Positions 7,661-15,773 of a stretch of DNA of 64,000 nucleotides are shown in pieces. Every line of letters starts with the position of its first letter. Positions within the stretch are counted from its first letter, which is position 1. The notes below the pieces were generated by a model. The model did not search any database and had not been told where the DNA came from. It was given only the letters and a program-made list of their open reading frames with translations. Source of the DNA: Noviherbaspirillum humi (GTDB taxonomy: Bacteria > Pseudomonadota > Gammaproteobacteria > Burkholderiales > Burkholderiaceae_D); NCBI RefSeq assembly GCF_900188095.1, contig NZ_FZOT01000018.1:1-64000 (forward strand), given 5' to 3'. Made by a program: the position numbers and the translations under genes.

Positions 7661-8557
7661 CTACAGATGGGTATGGTGCGACGCCTCGTCCACTAGCCAC
7701 TCGGTAAAGTTTTCGAAGGCGGGGGAGGGCTGGCGGTCTTTCGGGTAGACGAGGTAATAGCCGTAGTCACTCTTGAGACCTTGGTCGAACGGCAAAATCA
7801 GCTTGCCCTGCTGGATTTCTTCCTCGACCAGGAAGCGCGGCATGATGGCAACGCCGAGGCCTGCCAGGAGTGCCGGGATCATGACGGAAAACTGTTCGTA
7901 GCGCTGGGCCTTGCGCGGGTGATAGCCGGGCACGCGGCGGGCGATGAACCATTTCTCCCAAACTTGGGGCAACTGGATGTGTTCCATCAGCTGATGCTTG
8001 AGCAGGTCCTGCGGCGAGTTGATCGGAATGCGCTTGGCCAGTGCCGGGCTGCATACCGGGTACAGCTCCCTGCCCAACAGATAGTGCGCCCGCATGCGGG
8101 GCCAGATGCCGCGCCCGAAGCGCAGTTCGGCGGTCAGCGAGCTGAATCCCGATTCATCCGCGACCCGCGGCGAAAACTGGATGCGGACGTCCGGATGGCG
8201 CTCGGTGAAGCCGGACAGGCGCGGAATCAGCCACTTTTGGCCGAGGGTAGGCGGCACGCCGAGGATGATGGTGGTGTTGTTGGCTTGCAGCGCACGCACC
8301 TTGACGGTAGCGTCGGCGAGCATCATCAGTGCCGGCTTGATCGCCTCGCAGTAGATCTTTCCTGCCTCGGTCAGCGCCAGGCCCTTGTGCACCCGGGTGA
8401 ACAATCGCACTCCGAGGAAATCCTCCAGGCTTTGCAGCTGCTTGCTGACGGCACTCTGCGTAAGGAACAGCTCCTCCGCTGCGCGGGAGCAGGAAAGATG
8501 ACGCGCGGCTGCTTCGAAGACGCGCACGGAAGTGATCGAATGAGGCAATAGCTGCAT
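7661..8557 (-). CDS. LysR-family transcriptional regulator (GcvA-like)
   Basis: A 298-residue LysR-type regulator. Residues 1-60 are the winged helix-turn-helix, including the recognition stretch LTQSAVSKQLQSLEDFLG followed by LFTR. Residues from about 90 form the periplasmic-binding-protein-like effector domain. The sequence resembles the GcvA/AmpR branch. I start at ATG 8557 (MQLLPHSITSVRVFEAA), which matches the family start; the frame is open 20 codons further. LysR genes often regulate a divergent neighbour, but the next gene upstream (metallophosphoesterase) is on the same strand, so the target is not evident. Confidence 0.85.
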   Translation of the reverse strand: MQLLPHSITSVRVFEAAARHLSCSRAAEELFLTQSAVSKQLQSLEDFLGVRLFTRVHKGLALTEAGKIYCEAIKPALMMLADATVKVRALQANNTTIILGVPPTLGQKWLIPRLSGFTERHPDVRIQFSPRVADESGFSSLTAELRFGRGIWPRMRAHYLLGRELYPVCSPALAKRIPINSPQDLLKHQLMEHIQLPQVWEKWFIARRVPGYHPRKAQRYEQFSVMIPALLAGLGVAIMPRFLVEEEIQQGKLILPFDQGLKSDYGYYLVYPKDRQPSPAFENFTEWLVDEASHHTHL

Positions 8558-8753
8558 GCTTATTTCCAATTGGAACGAAGATGCAGAATTATTCTCTTTG
8601 TGTTGTCGAAATGGCAAGCCTGCAGGAAACTTTTATGAAAAAAACAACATTCCAGTTGCGGCGCGGCGACATTGCCGCGGCTTATTCGCAACGGATTCTG
8701 GACGGAGATGGGGGTGCCGAAACCGCTTTGCGGCACGGGTGCGCCGTTCAGGC

Positions 8754-9893
8754 TCAGGCCGGGACCAGGCGGATGTGGGTGATCTCGGAAGGCGCGCCGA
8801 AGCGCTTGGGCGGGCCCCAATAGCCCGTGCCGCGGCTGGTATAGACCCAGAGCTGCTGCAGGCGGTTCAAGCCGGCCACGAACGGTTGCTGCAGCGGCAC
8901 GAAGAAATTCCAAGGAAAGAACTGGCCGCCATGGGTATGGCCGGACAACTGCAGGTCGAAGCCAGCTTCGGCGGCCGCCGCCGCGGTGCGCGGCTGGTGC
9001 GCCAGCAGGATCCTGACCGCATGGTCCGGATCGGCGCCTTGCAGCGCCGCCTGGGGGTCGCTGCGGTGGGAGCGGTCGAAGTGGTGGGCGCTGTAATCGG
9101 TCACGCCGGCCAGCAGCAGGCGGCCGCCGTTGTGGCTCAGGATCACATGCTCGTTCATCAGCACGCGCAGGCCGAGGCGACGCAGCACCGGCAGCCAGGC
9201 ATGCACGTTCGAATAGTACTCATGGTTGCCGGTGACGAAGTAGGCGCCATGACGCGCGCTCAGCCGTTCCAGCGGCAGGACGTGCGAACCCAGGGCTGCC
9301 ACGCTGCCATCCACCAGATCGCCGGTGATGGCCACCATGTCCGCTTCCAGGCGGTTCACCGCATCGACGATCCGGGCCAGATAGCCTTGCTTGATGGTCG
9401 GTCCGACATGGATATCGCTGATCTGCGCGATGCTGAAACCATGCAATGCTTGCGGCAGGCCTGCAATCGGCACATCCACTCGCCGTATCCGCGCGACGCG
9501 TCGGGCATTGACGAAGCCGATCAGGGAAATCAGGCCGCTCGCGGCCAGCACCGCCAGCGCGCTCCAGCGCCGCCAGACGTTGAGGTCAGCGTCGAGCAGC
9601 AGCAAGCCCGCCGCCAGCAGCGCCAGGTCGCGCAGCAGCGTGGTGACGAGCAACGTCGAGAACAATCCCATGGCCAGCATGCCGACCCAGGTAATGCGGT
9701 CCGCCAGCGACTGGCGGCGAATGCCATGCGCCGTCAGCCCGGCCGGGATCGCCGCCAGGGAAGCCAGCAGGAACAGCGTGCCGGCGATCGACGCCCACGG
9801 CTGGCCCGGCAAGGCCGGCAGCAGGCGCCAGCCGATATAGCCATGCAGCGCGGCTACGATGGCCAGCGCCAGTGCGAAGGTTCGGGAAATCAT
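8754..9893 (-). CDS. Membrane-anchored metallophosphoesterase (YkuE-like)
   Basis: A 379-residue protein with about four N-terminal transmembrane helices in the first 140 residues, then a calcineurin-like phosphoesterase domain. The metal-ligand motifs are all present: ISDIHVGP, TGDLVDG, TGNHEYY and SGHTHGGQ. The architecture matches the YkuE/LpxH-like integral membrane phosphoesterases of proteobacteria, whose substrates are poorly known and may include lipid or cell-envelope phosphoesters. ATG 9893 (MISRTFALALAI) is chosen because the longer frame starts at TTG. It is a single gene, 196 bases upstream of LysR on the same strand. Confidence 0.82.
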   Translation of the reverse strand: MISRTFALALAIVAALHGYIGWRLLPALPGQPWASIAGTLFLLASLAAIPAGLTAHGIRRQSLADRITWVGMLAMGLFSTLLVTTLLRDLALLAAGLLLLDADLNVWRRWSALAVLAASGLISLIGFVNARRVARIRRVDVPIAGLPQALHGFSIAQISDIHVGPTIKQGYLARIVDAVNRLEADMVAITGDLVDGSVAALGSHVLPLERLSARHGAYFVTGNHEYYSNVHAWLPVLRRLGLRVLMNEHVILSHNGGRLLLAGVTDYSAHHFDRSHRSDPQAALQGADPDHAVRILLAHQPRTAAAAAEAGFDLQLSGHTHGGQFFPWNFFVPLQQPFVAGLNRLQQLWVYTSRGTGYWGPPKRFGAPSEITHIRLVPA

Positions 9894-10013
9894 GATGGAG
9901 CGGGGAAAGGGCAGGGCGCCCGGAAACTTCAAGATGATGCTGAAAAGCCAAAGTTCAAGCCGGGCGGCGAACCGGACAGAAGCGGGCGGCGGTGGCCGCC
10001 CGGGCGGGATGTT

Positions 10014-10211
10014 TCATTCGGTCTGCGGCACTTCGGCCGGGCTGGTGTCCGGAACCACTTCCGGGCCATCGGGACCAAGCGGGCCGGTCGGGCTTTCCGG
10101 CGCCGGCGGAATTTCCGGTTCCATCGGCGTGGACGGCGTGATTTCCGGTGCGCCGCCCGGCGAAGGCATTTCCGGCGGTGACGCGGGATTGATATGCATG
10201 CGGAACTCCAT
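10014..10211 (-). CDS. Proline-rich small protein, 65 aa
   Basis: A 65-residue protein very rich in Pro, Glu, Ser and Gly (for example PAPESPTGPLGPDGPE), with no signal peptide or membrane helix; it is probably disordered. ATG 10211 (MEFRMHINPAS) is preceded by AGGAG at the right distance, better than the longer frame's start. It is divergent from another small proline-rich but exported protein at 10379. I do not know a function. Confidence 0.65.
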   Translation of the reverse strand: MEFRMHINPASPPEMPSPGGAPEITPSTPMEPEIPPAPESPTGPLGPDGPEVVPDTSPAEVPQTE

Positions 10212-10378
10212 TCGAACGACTCCTGTGAAAGACGGCATGCGGTACGCCGGCGCGGAACTCGCATCGGCATCGGTCCTCCTACCCTCAGGACTTGCATGTT
10301 CGTCATCTGTCAGAACCCGCGCCGCGCGGGAAGTTCAGGCCGCCCGCGCGCGTCCTTTCCCAGTCTGGAGGAATCCCC

Positions 10379-10717
10379 ATGACGCTCACATTCGCTTCAA
10401 CCGATTATGGTCGCATCGCCTTGGTGGCCGGCTCCCTGCTGCTGGCCGCCAGCGCTGGCGCGCAGATGCCGACCCCTTCCGATACCGGGAAGCCGGGCAC
10501 CGGCCGGGCCGCGCCGGCGCCCGGCATGGTGGTGACGCCGCCTTCCGCCGGCGACGCCAGTTCCATCGCCAAGCCGCCGCCGGAGGTCGATCCCGGCATC
10601 AAGACCGCGCCGGATGATTCCCGCATGAAGCCGGATCGCGCACGCACGCCGCCGGCGAGCCAGGGCCGCGCCGACGGCAAGTGCAAGAGCACGGACAGGA
10701 ATTGCGTTCAGAAATAA
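10379..10717 (+). CDS. Exported proline-rich small protein, 112 aa
   Basis: A 112-residue protein with a signal peptide: hydrophobic core ALVAGSLLLAASAGA, predicted cleavage before QMPTP. A low-complexity Pro/Ala/Asp-rich mature part follows, with two Cys near the C-terminus (GKCKSTDRNCVQK) that could form a disulfide. A strong GGAGGA ribosome-binding site lies 6 bases before ATG 10379. Probably periplasmic; function unknown. Confidence 0.7.
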   Translation: MTLTFASTDYGRIALVAGSLLLAASAGAQMPTPSDTGKPGTGRAAPAPGMVVTPPSAGDASSIAKPPPEVDPGIKTAPDDSRMKPDRARTPPASQGRADGKCKSTDRNCVQK

Positions 10718-10834
10718 AATGGCCTGATTCTTCGACATCGGGGCCGGCATGCAGCAGACAGCGCGCGACAGATCGGGCAGAGGCAAGGGCAGCAGCGGGG
10801 GCGACCGGCCGGACCGGATTTCCGGCGCAGCCGC

Positions 10835-12073
10835 ATGCTGAGCATTGCCGGCCAGGGCGTTGAACGCAAGCGGGTCGCACTGGCCTTCGCCGCCTACTTC
10901 CTTCTGCTGTCGAGCTACTACGTGCTGCGCCCGGTGCGCGACGACATGGCCGTTCAGTTCGGCGCCTCGCGCCTGCAATGGCTGTTTTCCGGCACGTTTC
11001 TTTTCACGCTGGGCATGGTGCCGCTCATCGGCCTGGCCGTGCGGCGTTTGCCGCGCGTCTGGCTGCTGCCGACGGTGTACGGCTTCCTGATCGCCAACCT
11101 GGCTGGCTTCGCCCTCGTCTTTCTGCTGGTCCCGGGCCGCCCCGCCGCGGCCGCCTTCTTCATCTGGCTCAGTGTTTTCAATCTGCTGGTGGTCTCCCTG
11201 TTCTGGAGCGGCTGCAGCGACGCCTTCAGCACCGAGGAATCGCATCGCAGCTACGGCCATATCGCCGCCGGCGGCACCGCCGGCGCCTTGGCCGGACCCG
11301 CCCTGACCGCCCTGCTTGCGCGCCATGTCCATACCAGCCAGCTGCTGCTCGTCTCCATCATCCTGCTGCTGGCGGCAACGCTGTGCATGGCCGCCTTGCG
11401 TTCCGCGAGCGCGAGCCGCGCGGCGCCTGGGGCGCCTGCTCCCGCCAGAATCGGCGGCTCCGTCCTGGCCGGCATTCCGCTCGCCCTGCGCCGGCCGCAG
11501 TTGCGGCGCATGATGCTGCTGATCGTGTCCTACACCACCGTGTCGACCCTGCTCTACATCGAACTGGTGGACCTGGCCGGCAAGCGCTATGCGGACTCCG
11601 GCGAGCGCAAGGCTTTCTTCGCCACCCTCGACCTGGTGGTCAACGGCCTGGCACTGGCGCTGCAATTGCTGGGCACCCGGCGCCTGGTGCAGCATGCCGG
11701 CCTGCGCGTCGCGCTCAGCCTCGCGCCGCTGGTCATCGGCGCCGGCCTGCTCGCACTCGGCGCCTGGCGCAGCGCCATCGCGGTGGCTGCGCTGCAGGTG
11801 CTGCACCGCGCGGGCGAGTTCGCCATCGCCAAGCCGGGCCGGGAAATGGTCTATACCACCGTGGATGCAGAAAGCCGCTACAAGGCCAAGAATTTCATCG
11901 ATACCGCGGTCTACCGCGCCAGCGACGCTGCCAGCGGCTGGCTCATCGCCGCCGTGCGCACGGGCGGCGCGGACCCCATGCTCGCGGTCGGCCTGCCGGT
12001 CGCCGCAGTCTGGCTTTGGGTCGCCTACTCACTCGGGAGAAACCATGACAGCCTTACCCATGAACAGGCGTGA
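10835..12073 (+). CDS. NTT/TLC-type nucleotide transporter-like membrane protein
   Basis: A 412-residue polytopic membrane protein with about 11-12 hydrophobic helices. Motifs such as SSYYVLRPVRDDMAVQFG near the N-terminus and AKPGREMVYTTVDAESRYKAKNFIDT near residue 335 recall the NTP/NDP exchange (TLC/NTT) family. That family includes the ATP/ADP translocases of obligate intracellular bacteria and plastids; free-living members have unknown substrates and are often listed as MFS proteins. The last 29 bases overlap the next gene, which starts at 12045, so translation is probably coupled. No strong ribosome-binding site precedes ATG 10835. Confidence 0.75.
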   Translation: MLSIAGQGVERKRVALAFAAYFLLLSSYYVLRPVRDDMAVQFGASRLQWLFSGTFLFTLGMVPLIGLAVRRLPRVWLLPTVYGFLIANLAGFALVFLLVPGRPAAAAFFIWLSVFNLLVVSLFWSGCSDAFSTEESHRSYGHIAAGGTAGALAGPALTALLARHVHTSQLLLVSIILLLAATLCMAALRSASASRAAPGAPAPARIGGSVLAGIPLALRRPQLRRMMLLIVSYTTVSTLLYIELVDLAGKRYADSGERKAFFATLDLVVNGLALALQLLGTRRLVQHAGLRVALSLAPLVIGAGLLALGAWRSAIAVAALQVLHRAGEFAIAKPGREMVYTTVDAESRYKAKNFIDTAVYRASDAASGWLIAAVRTGGADPMLAVGLPVAAVWLWVAYSLGRNHDSLTHEQA

Positions 12074-12983
12074 CGCCCTGCGCCTGATGACGGCCGCCGC
12101 CATCAGCGGCATCGGCGTCCTGCCGGACGGCGCGGGCGCGGCGAACGGCGCCGATCAGCCAGGCATGCTGGCACGGCGCATACCATCCAACGGCGAATCG
12201 CTGCCGATGATCGGCCTCGGCACCTGGCAAACCTTCGACGTCGGCACCGCGCCGGCCGAGCGGGCGCCGCTGGAGGCGGTGCTGAAGGAATTCGTTGCGC
12301 TCGGCGGCCGTCTCATCGACTCCTCGCCGATGTACGGCAACTCGGAAATCGTGGCCGGCGACCTCACCGCGGCTCTGGGCTTGCGGCAAAAGCTGTTCAT
12401 CGCCACCAAGGTTTGGACCTCCGGCAAGCGTGCCGGCATCGAACAGATGGAAGATTCGATGGGCAAGCTGCGCGCCGATCCGATCGACCTGATGCAGGTG
12501 CATAACCTGGTCGACGTTTCCACCCATCTCGCTACGCTGCGGGAATGGAAGCAGATCGGCCGAGTGCGGCACATCGGCGTCACCCACTACGCCGCCAGCG
12601 CGCATGATGCGGTGGCGCGGGTGATCAGCGGCGAGCCGGTGGATTTCATCCAGATCAATTACTCGGTCGGGGAGCGCGAAGCGGAACGGCGCCTGCTGCC
12701 GCTGGCGCGCGACCGCGGCGTGGCCGTCATCATCAACCGGCCCTTTGCCGGCGGCGACATGTTCCGGCGCCTGCGCAGCAAGCCGCTGCCGGGCTGGGCC
12801 GCCGAGATCGATTGCGACAGCTGGGCTCAGTTGCTGCTGAAGTTCGTGGTCTCGCATCCCGCCGTGACCTGCGCCATTCCGGCCACCGCCCGTGTCGAGC
12901 ATCTGCGCGACAACATGAAGGCGGGCATGGGCCGCATGCCGGATGAAAAGATGCGGGCGCGCATTGCCGCCGAAGCCGCCTGA
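12045..12983 (+). CDS. Tat-exported aldo/keto reductase
   Basis: A 312-residue protein with a twin-arginine type signal (NRRDALRLM, then AAAISGIGVLPDGAGA) followed by an aldo/keto reductase barrel. The catalytic tetrad is visible as Asp and Tyr in LIDSSPMYGNSE, Lys in IATKVW and His in MQVHN. Periplasmic AKRs are unusual because NADPH is cytoplasmic; Tat export would allow folding with the cofactor bound. GGGAG precedes ATG 12045. The gene overlaps the 3' end of the NTT-like transporter, so the two are presumably co-expressed. The substrate is unknown. Confidence 0.85.
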   Translation: MTALPMNRRDALRLMTAAAISGIGVLPDGAGAANGADQPGMLARRIPSNGESLPMIGLGTWQTFDVGTAPAERAPLEAVLKEFVALGGRLIDSSPMYGNSEIVAGDLTAALGLRQKLFIATKVWTSGKRAGIEQMEDSMGKLRADPIDLMQVHNLVDVSTHLATLREWKQIGRVRHIGVTHYAASAHDAVARVISGEPVDFIQINYSVGEREAERRLLPLARDRGVAVIINRPFAGGDMFRRLRSKPLPGWAAEIDCDSWAQLLLKFVVSHPAVTCAIPATARVEHLRDNMKAGMGRMPDEKMRARIAAEAA

Positions 12984-13003
12984 ATCCAACGCCCAAAAAG
13001 AAG

Positions 13004-13025
13004 AAGGACCGCCGGGGCGGTCCTT
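13004..13025. terminator. Bidirectional terminator between convergent genes
   Basis: A perfect 10-bp stem pairs AAGGACCGCC (13004-13013) with GGCGGTCCTT (13016-13025) around a 2-base loop. An A-rich run precedes it on the plus strand, giving a T-rich tail for the minus-strand Bug gene. It also follows the aldo/keto reductase stop by about 20 bases on the plus strand, so it can serve both. Confidence 0.8.
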
Positions 13026-13045
13026 CCTAAAGCCGAGCAGCCTGC

Positions 13046-14020
13046 TTATTCCGGCTGCACGCCTGCCTGCTGGATCACCGTCTTCCACTTGGCGATCTCG
13101 GACTGCAGGAACTGCTTGTGCACCTCGGGCGAGGTGCGGTTCTCGGCCACCGGCTCGGTGCCCAGGCCGGCGAAACGGTCGATCACCAGCTGGTCCTTGA
13201 GCGCCACCTTCAGGGCGCCGTTGATCTTGTCGATCACCGGACGCGGGGTGCCCTTGGGGGCATACAGGCCGTGCCAGACCGAGACTTCAAAGTTCTGCAC
13301 GCCCGCCTCGCGGGTGGTCGGCAGGTCCGGGAAGACCGCGAGGCGCTTCGGCGTGGTCACCGCGTAAGCCTTGATCTTTCCCGACTTGATATAGCTGGTG
13401 GTGTTGGTGGTCTGGTCGCACATGATGTCCACCTGGCCGCCGAGCAGGTCGTTCATCGCCGGGCCGGTGCCCTTGTACGGAATCGTCGTGAACTGGGTGT
13501 TGATGGCGTGCTGGAACAGCATGCCGCACAGATGGGAAGCGGAGCCGGTGCCGGCATTGGCAAGGTTGATCTTGTCCTTGTTGGCCTTGATGTACTGCAC
13601 CATGCTGCTGAAATCCTTGGCCGGGAAATTGCCTCGCGCCACCACCGTCATCGGGACCTCGGTCACCAGGCCGGCAGTCTCGAAGCTGGTCAGCGGATCG
13701 AAGGACAGTTTGCGGTACAGGCTGGGCGCGGTGGATTGGCCGATGTGGTGCAGGAGGATGGTGTAGCCGTCCGGCTGGGCGTGGGCGACGCGGGCCGCGG
13801 CGATCGTGCCGCCGGCACCGACGGTGTTCTCCACGATCACCTGCTGGCCCAGGGTCTTGCTCATCGACTGGGCGATCAGACGGCCGACCACGTCGGTCGG
13901 GCCGCCGGCGGCGAACGGGATCACCATGGTGATCGGCTTGGTGGGATAGGTCTGGGCGCTGGCGGCGGTGGCAGTCACCAGGGTCGCAGCGGCCAAGGTA
14001 AAGCGAAGCATGTTCTTCAT
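13046..14020 (-). CDS. Bug-family tripartite tricarboxylate transporter substrate-binding protein
   Basis: A 324-residue periplasmic binding protein with a classical signal peptide (TLAAATLVTATAASA, cut before QTYPTKP). Typical Bug/TctC landmarks are present: YPTKPITMVIPFAAGGPTDVVGR near the mature start and ANAGTGSASHLCG in the middle. Bug proteins are greatly expanded in Bordetella/Cupriavidus-type genomes, bind small carboxylates or aromatic acids, and often occur away from TctA/TctB, as here. AAGGAG precedes ATG 14020. The ligand cannot be predicted. Confidence 0.9.
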   Translation of the reverse strand: MKNMLRFTLAAATLVTATAASAQTYPTKPITMVIPFAAGGPTDVVGRLIAQSMSKTLGQQVIVENTVGAGGTIAAARVAHAQPDGYTILLHHIGQSTAPSLYRKLSFDPLTSFETAGLVTEVPMTVVARGNFPAKDFSSMVQYIKANKDKINLANAGTGSASHLCGMLFQHAINTQFTTIPYKGTGPAMNDLLGGQVDIMCDQTTNTTSYIKSGKIKAYAVTTPKRLAVFPDLPTTREAGVQNFEVSVWHGLYAPKGTPRPVIDKINGALKVALKDQLVIDRFAGLGTEPVAENRTSPEVHKQFLQSEIAKWKTVIQQAGVQPE

Positions 14021-14458
14021 GTGATCTCCTTTTCGTGGTCCGGTCAATCCATGCAGGCCAGACGTTCGATGCCTGTTTATTGATTTGATTCTCTTAAGAG
14101 TCGGTGGCAGTTGATTGCGCCCGCATGTTGCATGATCGACTTAGGCGGATTCTTCCATAACCATCAAAGAAAGAACATCAATTTTTATAGAGAAAATGCT
14201 CTTGTCAGGCCGGCTTTGATTAAAGTGATCGACTATCACTCGGCGAAGTGGGGCAGGTCTGCCATGCCCGGCCTTTGCAGCGCTGCTTTTGCTGCGCTGC
14301 GCAAATATTGGCATCGGTCAGCACGTTGCTCTCTCCAAGGAAGGAGCATGTCCAATCGAATCGCGTGCAATGTTTAGCCGCAGGAGACGGCCGACATGCA
14401 CCTATGCCTCGTGAAACCCGGTTGCCTGGCGTTGATCTGCCGTCACTGGGGGCGGTGC
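14021..14458. other. Intergenic; palindrome CTCTTAAGAG, otherwise nothing supported
   Basis: About 440 bases upstream of the Bug gene. A perfect 10-bp palindrome, CTCTTAAGAG, lies at 14091-14100, about 70 bases upstream of the Bug start, and could be an operator; this is speculative. Plus-strand frames that cross into 14396-15100 are shadows of the YihY gene. Confidence 0.35.
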
Positions 14459-15661
14459 CTATTGCGCCGCACCGGTTGCCGGCGCGGCGCCAGCCTGCGC
14501 GACGGCACTGGCGTTCCGGGCTTCCTGCTGCACCAGCTGATCATGCTCCTGCTTGCGGCTGCCGATGGTCATCGCGTATTCATGGGTGAACAGCGAACCG
14601 TAGAAAAAGATTTGCGCCGAATAGTAGATCCAGGTGATCAGCACGACCACCGAACCGGCCGCGCCATAGGCTGTGCTGAAATTGCCGTGGGCCACGTACA
14701 GCCCAATGCCGATCTTGCCGACCGTGAACAGCAGGGCGGTGAGGACTGCGCCGATGAACACATCCTTCCAGGCGATCTTCACGGCAGGCAGGTACTTGAA
14801 GATGACGGCGAACAGGCCGGTGACGATGCCGAAGGACACCAGCGTGGAAACCGCCTTGGCGATCAGCTCGAACGCTTCGGAGGAGCCGGAGCCGCTCCAC
14901 AGGTTGCCGAGGGCCGACAGTGCCGTGCTCACCACCAGCGAAGCCAGCAGCATCAGCGCCAGCACCAGCAGCAGGCCGACCGACAGGAAGCGTTCCTTGA
15001 GCAGCCCCATGATCCCGGAGGTTTCGCTCTTCTTGACCTCCCACAGCTCATCCAGGCTGTCCTTGAGTTCGGCGAAGGCGGTGGTGGCGCTGACCAGTAG
15101 CAACACGAAGGACACCACGCCGGCGGCGATGCCGGTGCTCTTGGATTGACTGCCGGCGATGATGGTGCGCACCGCATCTGCGCCCTGGCTGCCCATGAGC
15201 GAATTCATCTGGGAAAGCAGCAGCTCGGTGACCGCCTCGCGGCCGAAGAACAGGCCGGCGAGGGTGACTACCAGGATGAGGATAGGCGCTAGGGAAAACA
15301 GGGTGTACAGCGCCAGCGCCGCGCCCTTGCTGGCGGCTCGATGCGCCACCCAGGCCTTGGCGGCGGCAATGGCCACGTGCAGCAGCGACTTCGCATAGGA
15401 GCCATTCTGATGCGTCGCCCGCGCGACCTCTTCCGCCTGCCGTTTTTCCTGGTGCTTCGCCGGCGAAGCCACCGGCGTGGTCGGCGCGAGGGGAGCGGAG
15501 CCTGCCGCTTCCGGATTGACCGCCGGCTGAGGCATGCGCGGCTCGGGCGGCGCATGGCGGCGGCGGTACATGCCATAGGCGGCGGTGGCGACATTGGCCA
15601 GCGCCAGCATCACGTCCAGCATGTTCTTGCCTTGCGGCGCATGTTTTTTAGATGCCTTCAT
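14459..15661 (-). CDS. YihY/BrkB-family membrane protein
   Basis: A 400-residue protein. A variable, Pro/Ala-rich N-terminal 120 residues precede a YihY/virulence factor BrkB domain with about six transmembrane helices (for example ALALYTLFSLAPILILVVTLAGLFFG). The TTAFAELKDSLDELWEVKK stretch and an AGSVVVLITWIYYSAQIFFYG-like helix are typical. The family was once mislabelled ribonuclease BN, and its real function is uncertain. AGAAGGA precedes ATG 15661. It is divergent from the AI-2E/GAF protein. A second YihY protein lies at 37880-38785. Confidence 0.88.
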   Translation of the reverse strand: MKASKKHAPQGKNMLDVMLALANVATAAYGMYRRRHAPPEPRMPQPAVNPEAAGSAPLAPTTPVASPAKHQEKRQAEEVARATHQNGSYAKSLLHVAIAAAKAWVAHRAASKGAALALYTLFSLAPILILVVTLAGLFFGREAVTELLLSQMNSLMGSQGADAVRTIIAGSQSKSTGIAAGVVSFVLLLVSATTAFAELKDSLDELWEVKKSETSGIMGLLKERFLSVGLLLVLALMLLASLVVSTALSALGNLWSGSGSSEAFELIAKAVSTLVSFGIVTGLFAVIFKYLPAVKIAWKDVFIGAVLTALLFTVGKIGIGLYVAHGNFSTAYGAAGSVVVLITWIYYSAQIFFYGSLFTHEYAMTIGSRKQEHDQLVQQEARNASAVAQAGAAPATGAAQ

Positions 15662-15773
15662 GGTCCCGTCCTTCTTACGAAACCCGGTCCGCCGCAGCGG
15701 AACCGGATGCAATTGAGTTGTCATATAGGCAGCATGCACCGGTCTTTTGTTCCTCCATTTCCATTTGTTCACA

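Noticed and set aside
7214-7707. Two overlapping plus-strand frames of 156-160 residues
   Set aside because: They overlap each other and run into the LysR gene on the opposite strand. Their composition is that of shadow frames, with no domain.
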